Part shown: one piece after another, positions 1 to 5,318 of the stretch
Layout of the letters: the number at the start of each line of letters is the position of its first letter
How positions within the stretch are numbered: position 1 is the stretch's first letter
Origin: Oribacterium sp. UBA4274
GTDB lineage: Bacteria; Bacillota; Clostridia; Lachnospirales; Lachnospiraceae
Direction of reading: 5' to 3'
Assembly (NCBI GenBank): GCA_002396005.1
Contig: DGVW01000049.1
Location: 1-5,318, forward strand
DNA: 5,318 nt
Made by a program: the position numbers and the translations under genes
Notes under the pieces: model-generated
The model's database searches: none
Told to the model about the DNA's origin: nothing
The model's input: the letters and a program-made list of their open reading frames with translations, nothing else

Positions 1-887
1 AGCCAAACTACAAGTTTGTAAAGGGCGATATCGCAGACCGCGAGTTCATCTTCAAGCTTTTTGAGACTGAGAAGCCTGATGTGATCATTAACTTTGCTGC
101 AGAGTCACACGTTGACCGTTCAGTATCTGATCCCGATATCTTCTTAAAGACTAACGTTGGAGGAACAGTTACCCTTCTTGATGCATGTAAGGAGTACGGT
201 ATCAAGCGTTATCATCAGGTATCAACAGATGAGGTTTATGGTGATCTGCCGCTTGACCGTCCTGATCTTTTCTTTACAGAGGACAACAAAATCAAGGCAT
301 CATCACCTTATTCAGCTTCCAAGGCTTCTGCCGATCTGTTCGTTATGGCTTATCACAGAACCTTCGGTATACCTACAACTATTTCAAGATGCTCTAACAA
401 CTATGGACCATATCACTTCCCTGAGAAGCTCATCCCGCTGGTCATCTCAAGAGCTCTTAATGATGAGAAGATCCCTGTATACGGAAACGGTGCCAATGTT
501 CGTGACTGGCTCTATGTAACAGATCACTGTAAGGCTATCGACCTCATCGTACGTAACGGAAGAGTAGGAGAGGTTTACAATATCGGCGGCCACAATGAGA
601 GAACAAACCTTGAAGTTGTAAAGACTATCCTCAAGGCTCTCGGAAAGCCTGAGTCACTTATTGAGTATGTTAAGGACAGACCTGGTCATGATCAGAGATA
701 CGCTATGGATCCTACAAAGATGGAGACAGAGCTCGGATGGAAGCCTGAGTATACATTTGACACAGGTATCCCTGTAACAATTGACTGGTACTTAAACAAT
801 AAGGAGTGGTGGGAGCACATCATTTCCGGTGAGTATGAGAAGTACTTTGACAAGATGTATGTTGAAGGAAAAGGTCTCAAGGACTGA
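1..887 (+). CDS. rfbB: dTDP-glucose 4,6-dehydratase, 5'-truncated by window edge
   Basis: Cytoplasmic NAD-dependent enzyme that converts dTDP-D-glucose to dTDP-4-keto-6-deoxy-D-glucose, step 2 of dTDP-L-rhamnose synthesis. The frame is open from base 3, giving 294 visible residues and a TGA stop at 885-887. The family is usually about 340 residues, so roughly 50 N-terminal residues, including the Rossmann GxxGxxG loop, lie off the left edge. The GTG at 81 is internal, because homologous sequence continues upstream of it. Visible hallmarks, numbered from base 3, are NFAAESHVDRS at 30-40, catalytic Thr-Asp-Glu at 75-77 (bases 225-233), YxxxK as Y103/K107, the RmlB signature NNYGPYHFPEKLIPL, then RDWLYV.DH, YNIGGHNE and DRPGHDxRYAMD. 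Thr-Asp-Glu plus YxxxK separates it from epimerase relatives. It is intact as far as seen. RfbD follows after 216 bases. Recognition of the family is firm. Confidence 0.96.
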   Translation, partial: PNYKFVKGDIADREFIFKLFETEKPDVIINFAAESHVDRSVSDPDIFLKTNVGGTVTLLDACKEYGIKRYHQVSTDEVYGDLPLDRPDLFFTEDNKIKASSPYSASKASADLFVMAYHRTFGIPTTISRCSNNYGPYHFPEKLIPLVISRALNDEKIPVYGNGANVRDWLYVTDHCKAIDLIVRNGRVGEVYNIGGHNERTNLEVVKTILKALGKPESLIEYVKDRPGHDQRYAMDPTKMETELGWKPEYTFDTGIPVTIDWYLNNKEWWEHIISGEYEKYFDKMYVEGKGLKD

Positions 888-956
888 TAAGTAATATCAT
901 CTATATAGTCGATTACGATATCTATTGTAATTGTGTGATGTGGTGATGTATCAAAG

Positions 957-987
957 CTGCCGGGTGGTTATGAGTAGTCACAGGCAG
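957..987 (+). other. Imperfect stem-loop upstream of the rfbD promoter candidate
   Basis: CTGCC (957-961) pairs with GGCAG (983-987), and GTGGTT (964-969) can pair with AGTCAC (976-981) through two G-U pairs, leaving a six-base loop. It is not followed by a T-tract, so it is not a standard intrinsic terminator. It overlaps the weak -35 position of the candidate promoter, so it could equally be a protein-binding dyad, a processing site or chance. Confidence 0.3.
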
Positions 988-1009
988 TATATATAGTATT
1001 GATTATAAT
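981..1009 (+). promoter_or_regulatory. Candidate sigma-A promoter for rfbD
   Basis: A perfect -10 hexamer TATAAT lies at 1004-1009. At the ideal 17-base spacing the -35 hexamer is CAGGCA (981-986), which matches only three of six bases of TTGACA. A TG pair lies at 1000-1001, one base too far upstream for a classical extended -10. Initiation would be expected near 1015-1017, which is the first base of the large stem-loop at 1016-1080. The -10 is strong and the -35 weak; in AT-rich DNA a single hexamer can arise by chance. Confidence 0.45.
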
Positions 1010-1015
1010 GATTTT

Positions 1016-1080
1016 TAGAATACCGGAGATATATCAGGCGGAGGATCGTAAGATTACTGATATAAGCTCCGGAATTTCTA
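1016..1080 (+). promoter_or_regulatory. Long imperfect stem-loop in the rfbD 5' leader
   Basis: Three nested pairing blocks form one arm-to-arm structure: TAGAA (1016-1020) with TTCTA (1076-1080); CCGGAG (1023-1028) with CTCCGG (1067-1072); TATATCAG (1030-1037) with CTGATATA (1057-1064). The loop is 1038-1056. That is 19 base pairs interrupted by small internal loops. The loop carries GGAGG (1040-1044), a Shine-Dalgarno look-alike with no start codon at a usable distance. Parts of the structure have competing partners (CGGAG 1039-1043 with CTCCG 1067-1071; TTTCTA 1075-1080 with TAGAAA 1086-1091). I do not recognise a known riboswitch family. It could be an RNA switch, a 5' stabilising hairpin or a DNA operator. 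Confidence 0.5.
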
Positions 1081-1090
1081 TAGTGTAGAA

Positions 1091-1096
1091 AGAGAG
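1091..1096 (+). promoter_or_regulatory. Ribosome binding site that fixes the rfbD GTG start
   Basis: AGAGAG lies seven bases before GTG 1104. It is a mediocre match to AGGAGG. An in-frame TAG at 1086-1088 means no upstream in-frame start is possible, and later ATGs would remove the N-terminal dinucleotide-binding motif, so GTG is the start. The site adjoins a potential small hairpin at 1075-1091. Confidence 0.7.
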
Positions 1097-1103
1097 AACA
1101 AAC

Positions 1104-2027
1104 GTGAAAGTATTTGTTACCGGTGTAGGCGGACAGCTCGGACATGATGTTATGAACGAGCTTGCAAAAAGAGGCCATGAAGGCGTTGGATCTGACATAG
1201 CACCACAGTACAGTGGAATCCGGGACGGAAGTGCTGTTACAGAGATGCCTTATGTTTCTATGGACATCACAGATCGTGAGCAGGTTGATAAGGTTATTTC
1301 AGAGATTAACCCTGATGTTATCGTTCACTGCGCAGCATGGACAGCAGTTGACCTTGCAGAGGATGAGGATAAAAAAGCCAAGGTTAAGGCAATCAATGTT
1401 GACGGAGTACAGAACATTGCAGATACAGCCAAAAAGCTTGATGCCAAGATGATATACATTTCAACAGACTATGTATTCAACGGTCAGGGCACAGAGCCAT
1501 GGCAGCCTGACTGCAAGGATTATGCACCGCTCAACTACTATGGTGAGACCAAGCTCGGCGGAGAGCTTGCTGTATCAAACACTCTTGATAAGTATTTCAT
1601 CGTACGTATCGCATGGGTATTCGGTCTTAACGGCAAGAATTTCATAAAGACAATGCTTAATGTAGGAAAGACTCATGATTCTGTAAGAGTTGTCAATGAT
1701 CAGATTGGTACACCTACATATACACTCGACCTGTCTGTGCTTCTTGTTGATATGCTTGAAACTGAAAAGTACGGTTACTACCATGCAACAAATGAAGGTG
1801 GATATATCAGCTGGTATGATTTCACAAAGGAGATATATCGTCAGGCCGGATACACAACAGAAGTGACACCTGTTACGACTGCGGAGTATGGGCTCAGTAA
1901 GGCAGCCCGTCCGTTTAACTCAAGACTTGATAAGAAAAAGCTTGTAGAAGCAGGTTTCACTCCGCTTCCAACCTGGCAGGATGCACTTTCAAGATATCTT
2001 AAAGCATTAAAGGATATTGAAGAGTAA
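1104..2027 (+). CDS. rfbD: dTDP-4-dehydrorhamnose reductase
   Basis: Reduces dTDP-4-keto-L-rhamnose to dTDP-L-rhamnose with NAD(P)H in the cytoplasm, the last step of the pathway that rfbB begins. It is a 307-residue short-chain dehydrogenase of the RmlD type. The dinucleotide loop TGxGGQLG is at 6-13, CAAWTAVDLAEDE at 76-88, the catalytic triad is Thr121 (in STDYVFNG) with Tyr146 and Lys150 (YGETK), followed by RIAWVFG, the DQIGTPTYT segment and C-terminal ARPFNSRLD, a strong RmlD signature. An extra loop around residues 33-48 explains why it is slightly longer than the common 280-300 residues; I recall similar loops in clostridial homologues. It starts at GTG. It lies 216 bases after rfbB and 97 bases before glmM, all in the same direction. 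It is complete with no missing catalytic residue. The product is a donor for cell-wall polysaccharide or other rhamnosylation. Confidence 0.96.
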   Translation: MKVFVTGVGGQLGHDVMNELAKRGHEGVGSDIAPQYSGIRDGSAVTEMPYVSMDITDREQVDKVISEINPDVIVHCAAWTAVDLAEDEDKKAKVKAINVDGVQNIADTAKKLDAKMIYISTDYVFNGQGTEPWQPDCKDYAPLNYYGETKLGGELAVSNTLDKYFIVRIAWVFGLNGKNFIKTMLNVGKTHDSVRVVNDQIGTPTYTLDLSVLLVDMLETEKYGYYHATNEGGYISWYDFTKEIYRQAGYTTEVTPVTTAEYGLSKAARPFNSRLDKKKLVEAGFTPLPTWQDALSRYLKALKDIEE

Positions 2028-2038
2028 AAGTCAGATAT

Positions 2039-2057
2039 AAAAATACGTTTTACAGAG
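2039..2057 (+). repeat. Direct repeat copy 1, rfbD-glmM spacer
   Basis: AAAAATACGTTTTACAGAG differs from the copy at 2097-2115 by a single base (C versus T at position 15). The core A4-TACG-T4 is a short dyad that as RNA would give a four-base-pair A-U stem closed by a UACG loop. This copy starts 12 bases after the rfbD stop and is not followed by a gene start. Confidence 0.75.
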
Positions 2058-2096
2058 CCGAATAGATTTATAACTGCAGAACAGAAATAAACGGCC

Positions 2097-2115
2097 AAAA
2101 ATACGTTTTATAGAG
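2097..2115 (+). repeat. Direct repeat copy 2, overlapping the glmM ribosome site
   Basis: AAAAATACGTTTTATAGAG is the second copy, 58 bases downstream of the first. Its last three bases are the start of the glmM Shine-Dalgarno sequence. This suggests either a small tandem duplication of the glmM leader or a paired binding site for a regulator. Confidence 0.75.
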
Positions 2116-2118
2116 GAG
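2113..2118 (+). promoter_or_regulatory. glmM ribosome binding site
   Basis: GAGGAG with a six-base spacer to ATG 2125 is close to ideal and is stronger than the rfbD site. It overlaps the end of the second direct repeat, so anything binding that repeat in the mRNA could affect translation. Confidence 0.85.
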
Positions 2119-2124
2119 TTCAAT

Positions 2125-3489
2125 ATGGGAAAATATTTTGGAACAGATGGTTATCGTGGTGAGGCTAATGTCAATCTGACAGCAGACAGTGCTTTCCGCG
2201 TAGGAAAGTTTCTGGGATGGTATTATGGTCAGAGTAAGAAAGCCGGTGACAGATGCCGTATAGTGATAGGTAAGGATACTCGCCGTTCCAGCTATATGTT
2301 TGAGTATGCTATTGCGGCAGGAATCACTGCTACAGGTGCTGATGCTTATCTTCTTCATGTAACCACAACACCTTCAGTTGCCTATGTTGCCCGCTCTGAG
2401 GATTTTGACTGCGGAGTTATGATTTCTGCTTCACATAATCCTTTTTATGACAATGGAATAAAGGTAATCAACGGAAACGGCGAAAAGTTAGGAGAGGATG
2501 TTATAGCCAGGATTGAGGATTATCTTGACGGTGTAACTCCGGAGGTTCCGCTTGCAACCAAAGATGCTATCGGACGAACAGTTGACTTTGCAGCCGGACG
2601 AAACAGATATATCGGATATCTCATCTCTCTTGCAACCAAGAGCTTCAAGGGCAAGAAGGTTGCTCTTGACTGTTCGAACGGTTCTGCATCATCCATAGCT
2701 AAATCTGTTTTTGATGCCCTTGGAGCAGATACACATGTTATCAACAACGAGCCAAACGGTACAAATATTAACGATAAGTGCGGTTCCACACATATAGAGT
2801 CACTTCAGAAGTTTGTTGTAGAAGAGGGCTGTGATGTTGGATTTGCCTATGACGGAGATGCCGACAGATGTCTTGCTGTTGACGAGGATGGTCATCTCAT
2901 CGACGGCGATCAGATCATGTATGTATGCGGCTGCTATATGAAAGAGCAGGGACAGCTTCAGGATGACACTATCGTAACCACAGTTATGTCAAACTTCGGA
3001 CTTTATAAGGCTCTTGATGCGGTAGGCATCAGATATGAGAAGACCAAGGTAGGAGACCGTTTTGTATATGAGAATATGTCTCAGAATGGATTCTCTCTCG
3101 GCGGAGAGCAGTCAGGCCATATCATTTTTATGAGACATGCCACAACAGGTGACGGTATCCTTACCTCTATCAAGGTCATGGAGACTATGCTTGCGAAGAA
3201 AAAGTCTCTTAAGGAGCTTGCTGCTCCGTTTACAGTGTTCCCACAGGTTCTCAAGAATGTGAAGGTTCAGGACAAGGAAGCTGCACAGAAAGATCCGGAG
3301 GTACTTAAGGCTGTTGAGAAGGTTACAGATGAGCTCGGATCAGACGGAAGGATACTTCTCAGAGCATCAGGAACAGAGCCTCTTGTGAGAGTCATGGTTG
3401 AGGCTGATACTCTGGAAAAGTGTGACAGGTATGTCGATCAGGTTATAGATGTTATGAAAGAGCGGGGGCTAGTGTTAAGCGTTCAATAA
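2125..3489 (+). CDS. glmM: Phosphoglucosamine mutase (alpha-D-phosphohexomutase family)
   Basis: Interconverts glucosamine-6-phosphate and glucosamine-1-phosphate, feeding UDP-GlcNAc for peptidoglycan; cytoplasmic and Mg-dependent. It has 454 residues against about 445-450 for GlmM. The N-terminus MGKYFGTDG.RG is GlmM-like. The phosphoserine loop SASHNP puts the catalytic Ser at 103. The metal loop DGDADR is at 243-248, the sugar-specificity loop GGEQSGH at 326-332 and the phosphate-binding loop RASGTEP at 413-419. GEQSGH and the overall collinearity with Bacillus GlmM favour glucosamine over mannose or glucose as substrate. Two small departures from Bacillus GlmM, as I recall it, are Tyr10 in place of Val in TDGVRG, and KVINGNGEKL after the catalytic loop. 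Its neighbours in rhamnose synthesis leave a phosphoglucomutase role (glucose-1-phosphate supply) as a weaker alternative. The start is ATG with a strong ribosome site. Confidence 0.9.
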   Translation: MGKYFGTDGYRGEANVNLTADSAFRVGKFLGWYYGQSKKAGDRCRIVIGKDTRRSSYMFEYAIAAGITATGADAYLLHVTTTPSVAYVARSEDFDCGVMISASHNPFYDNGIKVINGNGEKLGEDVIARIEDYLDGVTPEVPLATKDAIGRTVDFAAGRNRYIGYLISLATKSFKGKKVALDCSNGSASSIAKSVFDALGADTHVINNEPNGTNINDKCGSTHIESLQKFVVEEGCDVGFAYDGDADRCLAVDEDGHLIDGDQIMYVCGCYMKEQGQLQDDTIVTTVMSNFGLYKALDAVGIRYEKTKVGDRFVYENMSQNGFSLGGEQSGHIIFMRHATTGDGILTSIKVMETMLAKKKSLKELAAPFTVFPQVLKNVKVQDKEAAQKDPEVLKAVEKVTDELGSDGRILLRASGTEPLVRVMVEADTLEKCDRYVDQVIDVMKERGLVLSVQ

Positions 3490-3563
3490 AGATATAATAA
3501 ATATAATGTGTGGGCCTTAAGGGCGGTAATTTTACAGAAACTCACACGAAAGGGAGCAAACAT
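3490..3563. promoter_or_regulatory. glmM-leuA spacer with tandem TATAAT boxes
   Basis: Two perfect TATAAT hexamers lie at 3493-3498 and 3502-3507, inside a repeated ATATAAT (3492-3498, 3501-3507). No good -35 is present at 16-18 bases: the positions read TAGTGT for the first and GCGTTC for the second. If used, transcription would start near 3505 or 3514, giving leuA a short leader of its own. No terminator after glmM and no T-box-sized leader is present, so read-through from glmM is also possible. Confidence 0.4.
3551..3556 (+). promoter_or_regulatory. Ribosome binding site that sets the leuA start at ATG 3564
   Basis: AGGGAG lies seven bases before ATG 3564. The in-frame GTG at 3510 would add 18 residues (starting GLKGGNF) that do not resemble the family N-terminus, has no ribosome site at a proper distance, and overlaps the likely promoter. 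Confidence 0.85.
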
Positions 3564-5318
3564 ATGTTGAATTACAAGCGTTATAAGAGATTTCCGGCAT
3601 TTAAATATCCGGAGAGAACATGGGTGGATAAGGAGATAACAGAGGCACCTGTATGGTGTTCTGTTGATCTTCGTGATGGCAATCAGGCACTGGTTGATCC
3701 GATGAGTGTCGAAGAAAAAATCGAGTTTTTCCAGATGCTGGTGAAGCTCGGATTTAAAGAGATTGAGGTGGGATTTCCTGCTGCATCACAGATAGAGTAT
3801 GATTTTCTGCGCCAGCTCATTGAACGCAAGATGATTCCTCAGGATGTTACGGTGCAGGTACTTGTACAGTGCCGTGCAGAGCAGCTTGAGAGGACATTTG
3901 AATGCCTTTCGGGATTGGATAAAGCGATAGTGCATATCTATAATTCCACATCTGTTCTTCAGAGAGATGTGGTTTTTGGCAAGTCCAAGGAAGAGATTAT
4001 AGACATCGCTCTTACAGGCACACAGCTCGTTAAAAAGTATGCCAAGGATTTCCCGGGCAAGATCCGCCTTGAGTATTCACCGGAATCTTTTACAGGTACA
4101 GAGATGGACTATGCTGCAGACATCTGCAATGCGGTTCTTGATGCATGGGAGTGTGGGGAAGGCAGAGAGGTCATCATCAACCTTCCTTCAACAGTTGAGA
4201 TGAACACGCCTAATGTTTATGCCGATCAGATAGAGTATATGTGTAATCACCTGAAGTATCGTGAGCATGTTATCGTTTCTGTTCATCCTCATAACGACAG
4301 AGGTGAGGGCATCGCTTCGACAGAGCTCGCGCTGCTTGCAGGTGCAGACCGTGTAGAGGGTACACTTTTTGGTAATGGTGAGAGAACCGGTAATGTTGAT
4401 GTACTTACGGTTGCCTACAATATGTTCTCACATGGAGTTGATCCTAAGCTCAATATCGAGGACATCAATCCTATCAAGGAAGTCTATGAGAGATGTACCA
4501 AGATGAGCATCCCTCCTAGAGCTCCTTATGCGGGAGAACTTGTATTCACAGCATTTTCAGGTTCACATCAGGATGCCATCAACAAGGGTGTCAAGGCTAT
4601 GAAAGAGCGTCACAGTGAGATATGGGAGGTTCCGTATCTTCCTATCGATCCTGCCGATATCGGCAGAAAGTACGAGCCTATCGTTCGTATCAACTCTCAG
4701 TCCGGAAAGGGCGGAGTTGCCTTTGTTATGGATGCTCAGTTTGGTTACAAGCTTCCTAAGGGCATGCAGAGAGAGTTTGCTGATTACATTCAGGTACTTT
4801 CAGAGCAGGAAGGCGAAGTTTCACCTCAGGAGATCTTCGATATCTTCGATGCCTGCTATGTACAGACCAAGGAGCCTATACACTTCAAGAATATCCGTAC
4901 AACAGATACAGAGAACGGAGACGATACATTTACAACACTTGCCACTGTTTCCTATATGAACCATGGCAATATGACAAACTTCAGTGGTGTGGGTAACGGA
5001 CCTATCGATGCTGTACTGTCAGGACTTAATCATGAGATCGGCATCAAGGGCAAGGTTATAGACTATCAGGAACATGCGCTTGGTTCCGGAACAAACGTAA
5101 AGGCTGTATCTTACATACATCTCCTGGATGTAGATACAGGAAAGACAAGCTATGGTGTGGGACTTTCTTCCAACATCACCCGTTCATCAATCCGCGCACT
5201 CTTCAGTGCAGTTAACCGTCTCTACTTTAAGGACGAGGCAGAGGCTGCGGGGAAGAAGAGAGTTGCACAGCAGAAAAATGTAGCAGATAAGCCAAAGGAT
5301 CTCTTCGGGAATTCCTGA
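3564..5318 (+). CDS. leuA: 2-isopropylmalate synthase, long form with C-terminal regulatory domain
   Basis: Condenses acetyl-CoA with 2-ketoisovalerate to give 2-isopropylmalate, the committed step of leucine synthesis; cytoplasmic and metal-dependent. From ATG 3564 it has 584 residues, matching the long actinobacterial/fungal-type LeuA rather than the ~510-520-residue E. coli type. The N-terminal TIM-barrel has DLRDGNQ at 35-41 (Arg37 and metal ligand Asp38), HPHNDRGEG at 241-249 (ligands His241 and His243) and LFGNGERTGNVD at 268-279 (Asn277). Spacing of the four ligands closely follows that recalled for the Mycobacterium tuberculosis enzyme. The C-terminal LeuA allosteric domain runs from about 456 to 553, with GVGNGPIDA at 475-483 and DYQEH at 500-504, so leucine feedback inhibition is expected. 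A lysine-rich tail of 31 residues (554-584) ends the protein. The TGA stop is the last codon of the window. No leuB/C/D gene is visible, so its partners lie elsewhere or to the right. Confidence 0.96.
   Translation: MLNYKRYKRFPAFKYPERTWVDKEITEAPVWCSVDLRDGNQALVDPMSVEEKIEFFQMLVKLGFKEIEVGFPAASQIEYDFLRQLIERKMIPQDVTVQVLVQCRAEQLERTFECLSGLDKAIVHIYNSTSVLQRDVVFGKSKEEIIDIALTGTQLVKKYAKDFPGKIRLEYSPESFTGTEMDYAADICNAVLDAWECGEGREVIINLPSTVEMNTPNVYADQIEYMCNHLKYREHVIVSVHPHNDRGEGIASTELALLAGADRVEGTLFGNGERTGNVDVLTVAYNMFSHGVDPKLNIEDINPIKEVYERCTKMSIPPRAPYAGELVFTAFSGSHQDAINKGVKAMKERHSEIWEVPYLPIDPADIGRKYEPIVRINSQSGKGGVAFVMDAQFGYKLPKGMQREFADYIQVLSEQEGEVSPQEIFDIFDACYVQTKEPIHFKNIRTTDTENGDDTFTTLATVSYMNHGNMTNFSGVGNGPIDAVLSGLNHEIGIKGKVIDYQEHALGSGTNVKAVSYIHLLDVDTGKTSYGVGLSSNITRSSIRALFSAVNRLYFKDEAEAAGKKRVAQQKNVADKPKDLFGNS

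Larger units (their letters stand above)
888..1103. other. rfbB-rfbD intergenic region with hairpins and candidate promoter
   Basis: This 216-base, AT-rich spacer is long for two consecutive pathway genes and has no credible reading frame. It holds an 8-bp AT-rich hairpin at 912-931 (loop 920-923, one G-U pair), a second hairpin at 957-987, a TATAAT box at 1004-1009, a long imperfect inverted repeat at 1016-1080, and the rfbD ribosome site. Neither of the two upstream hairpins is followed by a run of T, so transcription from rfbB may continue through. The arrangement suggests that rfbD has its own regulated leader rather than relying only on read-through. Confidence 0.7.
2028..2124. other. 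rfbD-glmM spacer with direct repeat
   Basis: This 97-base AT-rich spacer holds two copies of a 19-base direct repeat and the glmM ribosome site. I saw no terminator hairpin and no convincing paired -35/-10. A TATAAC at 2069-2074 has a TTTACA at 2049-2054, but the spacing is only 14. Co-transcription with rfbD is the simpler reading. Confidence 0.55.

Noticed and set aside
81..83. GTG at 81 as the start of rfbB
   Set aside because: The 26 codons upstream stay in frame and read as normal RmlB sequence (VKGDIADREFI), so the gene begins beyond the left edge.
912..931. Hairpin after rfbB as an intrinsic terminator
   Set aside because: The stem is AT-rich with one G-U pair and is followed by TGTGTGATG rather than a T-tract.
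957..987. Second intergenic hairpin as an intrinsic terminator
   Set aside because: It is more GC-rich but is followed by alternating TATATATAG, not by consecutive T residues; kept only as an unexplained stem-loop.
978..1178. Minus-strand reading frame of 66 codons across the rfbD start
   Set aside because: It overlaps the rfbD promoter, leader and first codons, has no recognisable domain, and its composition reflects AT-rich intergenic DNA read backwards.
2036..2074. Promoter between rfbD and glmM
   Set aside because: TATAAA (2036-2041) and TATAAC (2069-2074) lack -35 elements at 16-18 bases; the nearest TTTACA is only 14 bases from the latter.
2068..2358. Minus-strand 96-codon frame over the glmM 5' end
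   Set aside because: It is antisense to conserved GlmM codons, with no ribosome site or recognisable motif that I could see.
3490..3563. T-box or leucine leader-peptide attenuator before leuA
   Set aside because: The gap is only 74 bases, far too short for a T-box leader. The possible 18-codon GTG frame has one Leu codon, no Leu run, and is in frame with leuA rather than separate.
4615..4959. Plus-strand 114-codon frame inside leuA
   Set aside because: It is a shifted frame within a well-conserved gene, serine/leucine/arginine-rich as out-of-frame reads usually are, with no family resemblance.

Overview
The window is an ordinary chromosomal stretch of four genes, all on the + strand, separated by short spacers. 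The first is cut by the left edge; the last ends exactly at the right edge. The host looks like a moderately AT-rich Gram-positive anaerobe of the Clostridia, most likely Lachnospiraceae (for example a Butyrivibrio/Roseburia-like genome). The reasons are strong GAGG-type ribosome sites, one GTG start, mixed AGA/CGT arginine codons, and the particular flavour of the RmlD, GlmM and type-2 LeuA proteins. This assignment rests on recalled family resemblance, not on a database search.

Layout. 1-887: C-terminal ~85% of dTDP-glucose 4,6-dehydratase (rfbB/rmlB). 888-1103: 216-base intergenic region with two small hairpins, a candidate promoter (TATAAT at 1004-1009) and a long imperfect stem-loop (1016-1080) that would form the 5' end of the rfbD message. 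1104-2027: dTDP-4-dehydrorhamnose reductase (rfbD/rmlD), GTG start. 2028-2124: 97-base spacer holding a 19-base direct repeat (18 identities, offset 58). 2125-3489: phosphoglucosamine mutase (glmM) of the alpha-D-phosphohexomutase family. 3490-3563: 74-base spacer with two TATAAT boxes. 3564-5318: 2-isopropylmalate synthase (leuA), the long form with a C-terminal regulatory domain.

How the genes work together. rfbB and rfbD are steps 2 and 4 of dTDP-L-rhamnose synthesis from glucose-1-phosphate; rfbA and rfbC are not visible and may lie to the left. glmM makes glucosamine-1-phosphate for UDP-GlcNAc, so it fits a cell-envelope precursor group. leuA, the committed step of leucine synthesis, does not belong to that theme and may have its own promoter. 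I found no mobile element, CRISPR array, tRNA, rRNA or convincing intrinsic terminator. No undescribed multi-gene system is evident. The most interesting signals are non-coding: the rfbD leader with mutually exclusive pairings, and the direct repeat in front of glmM.
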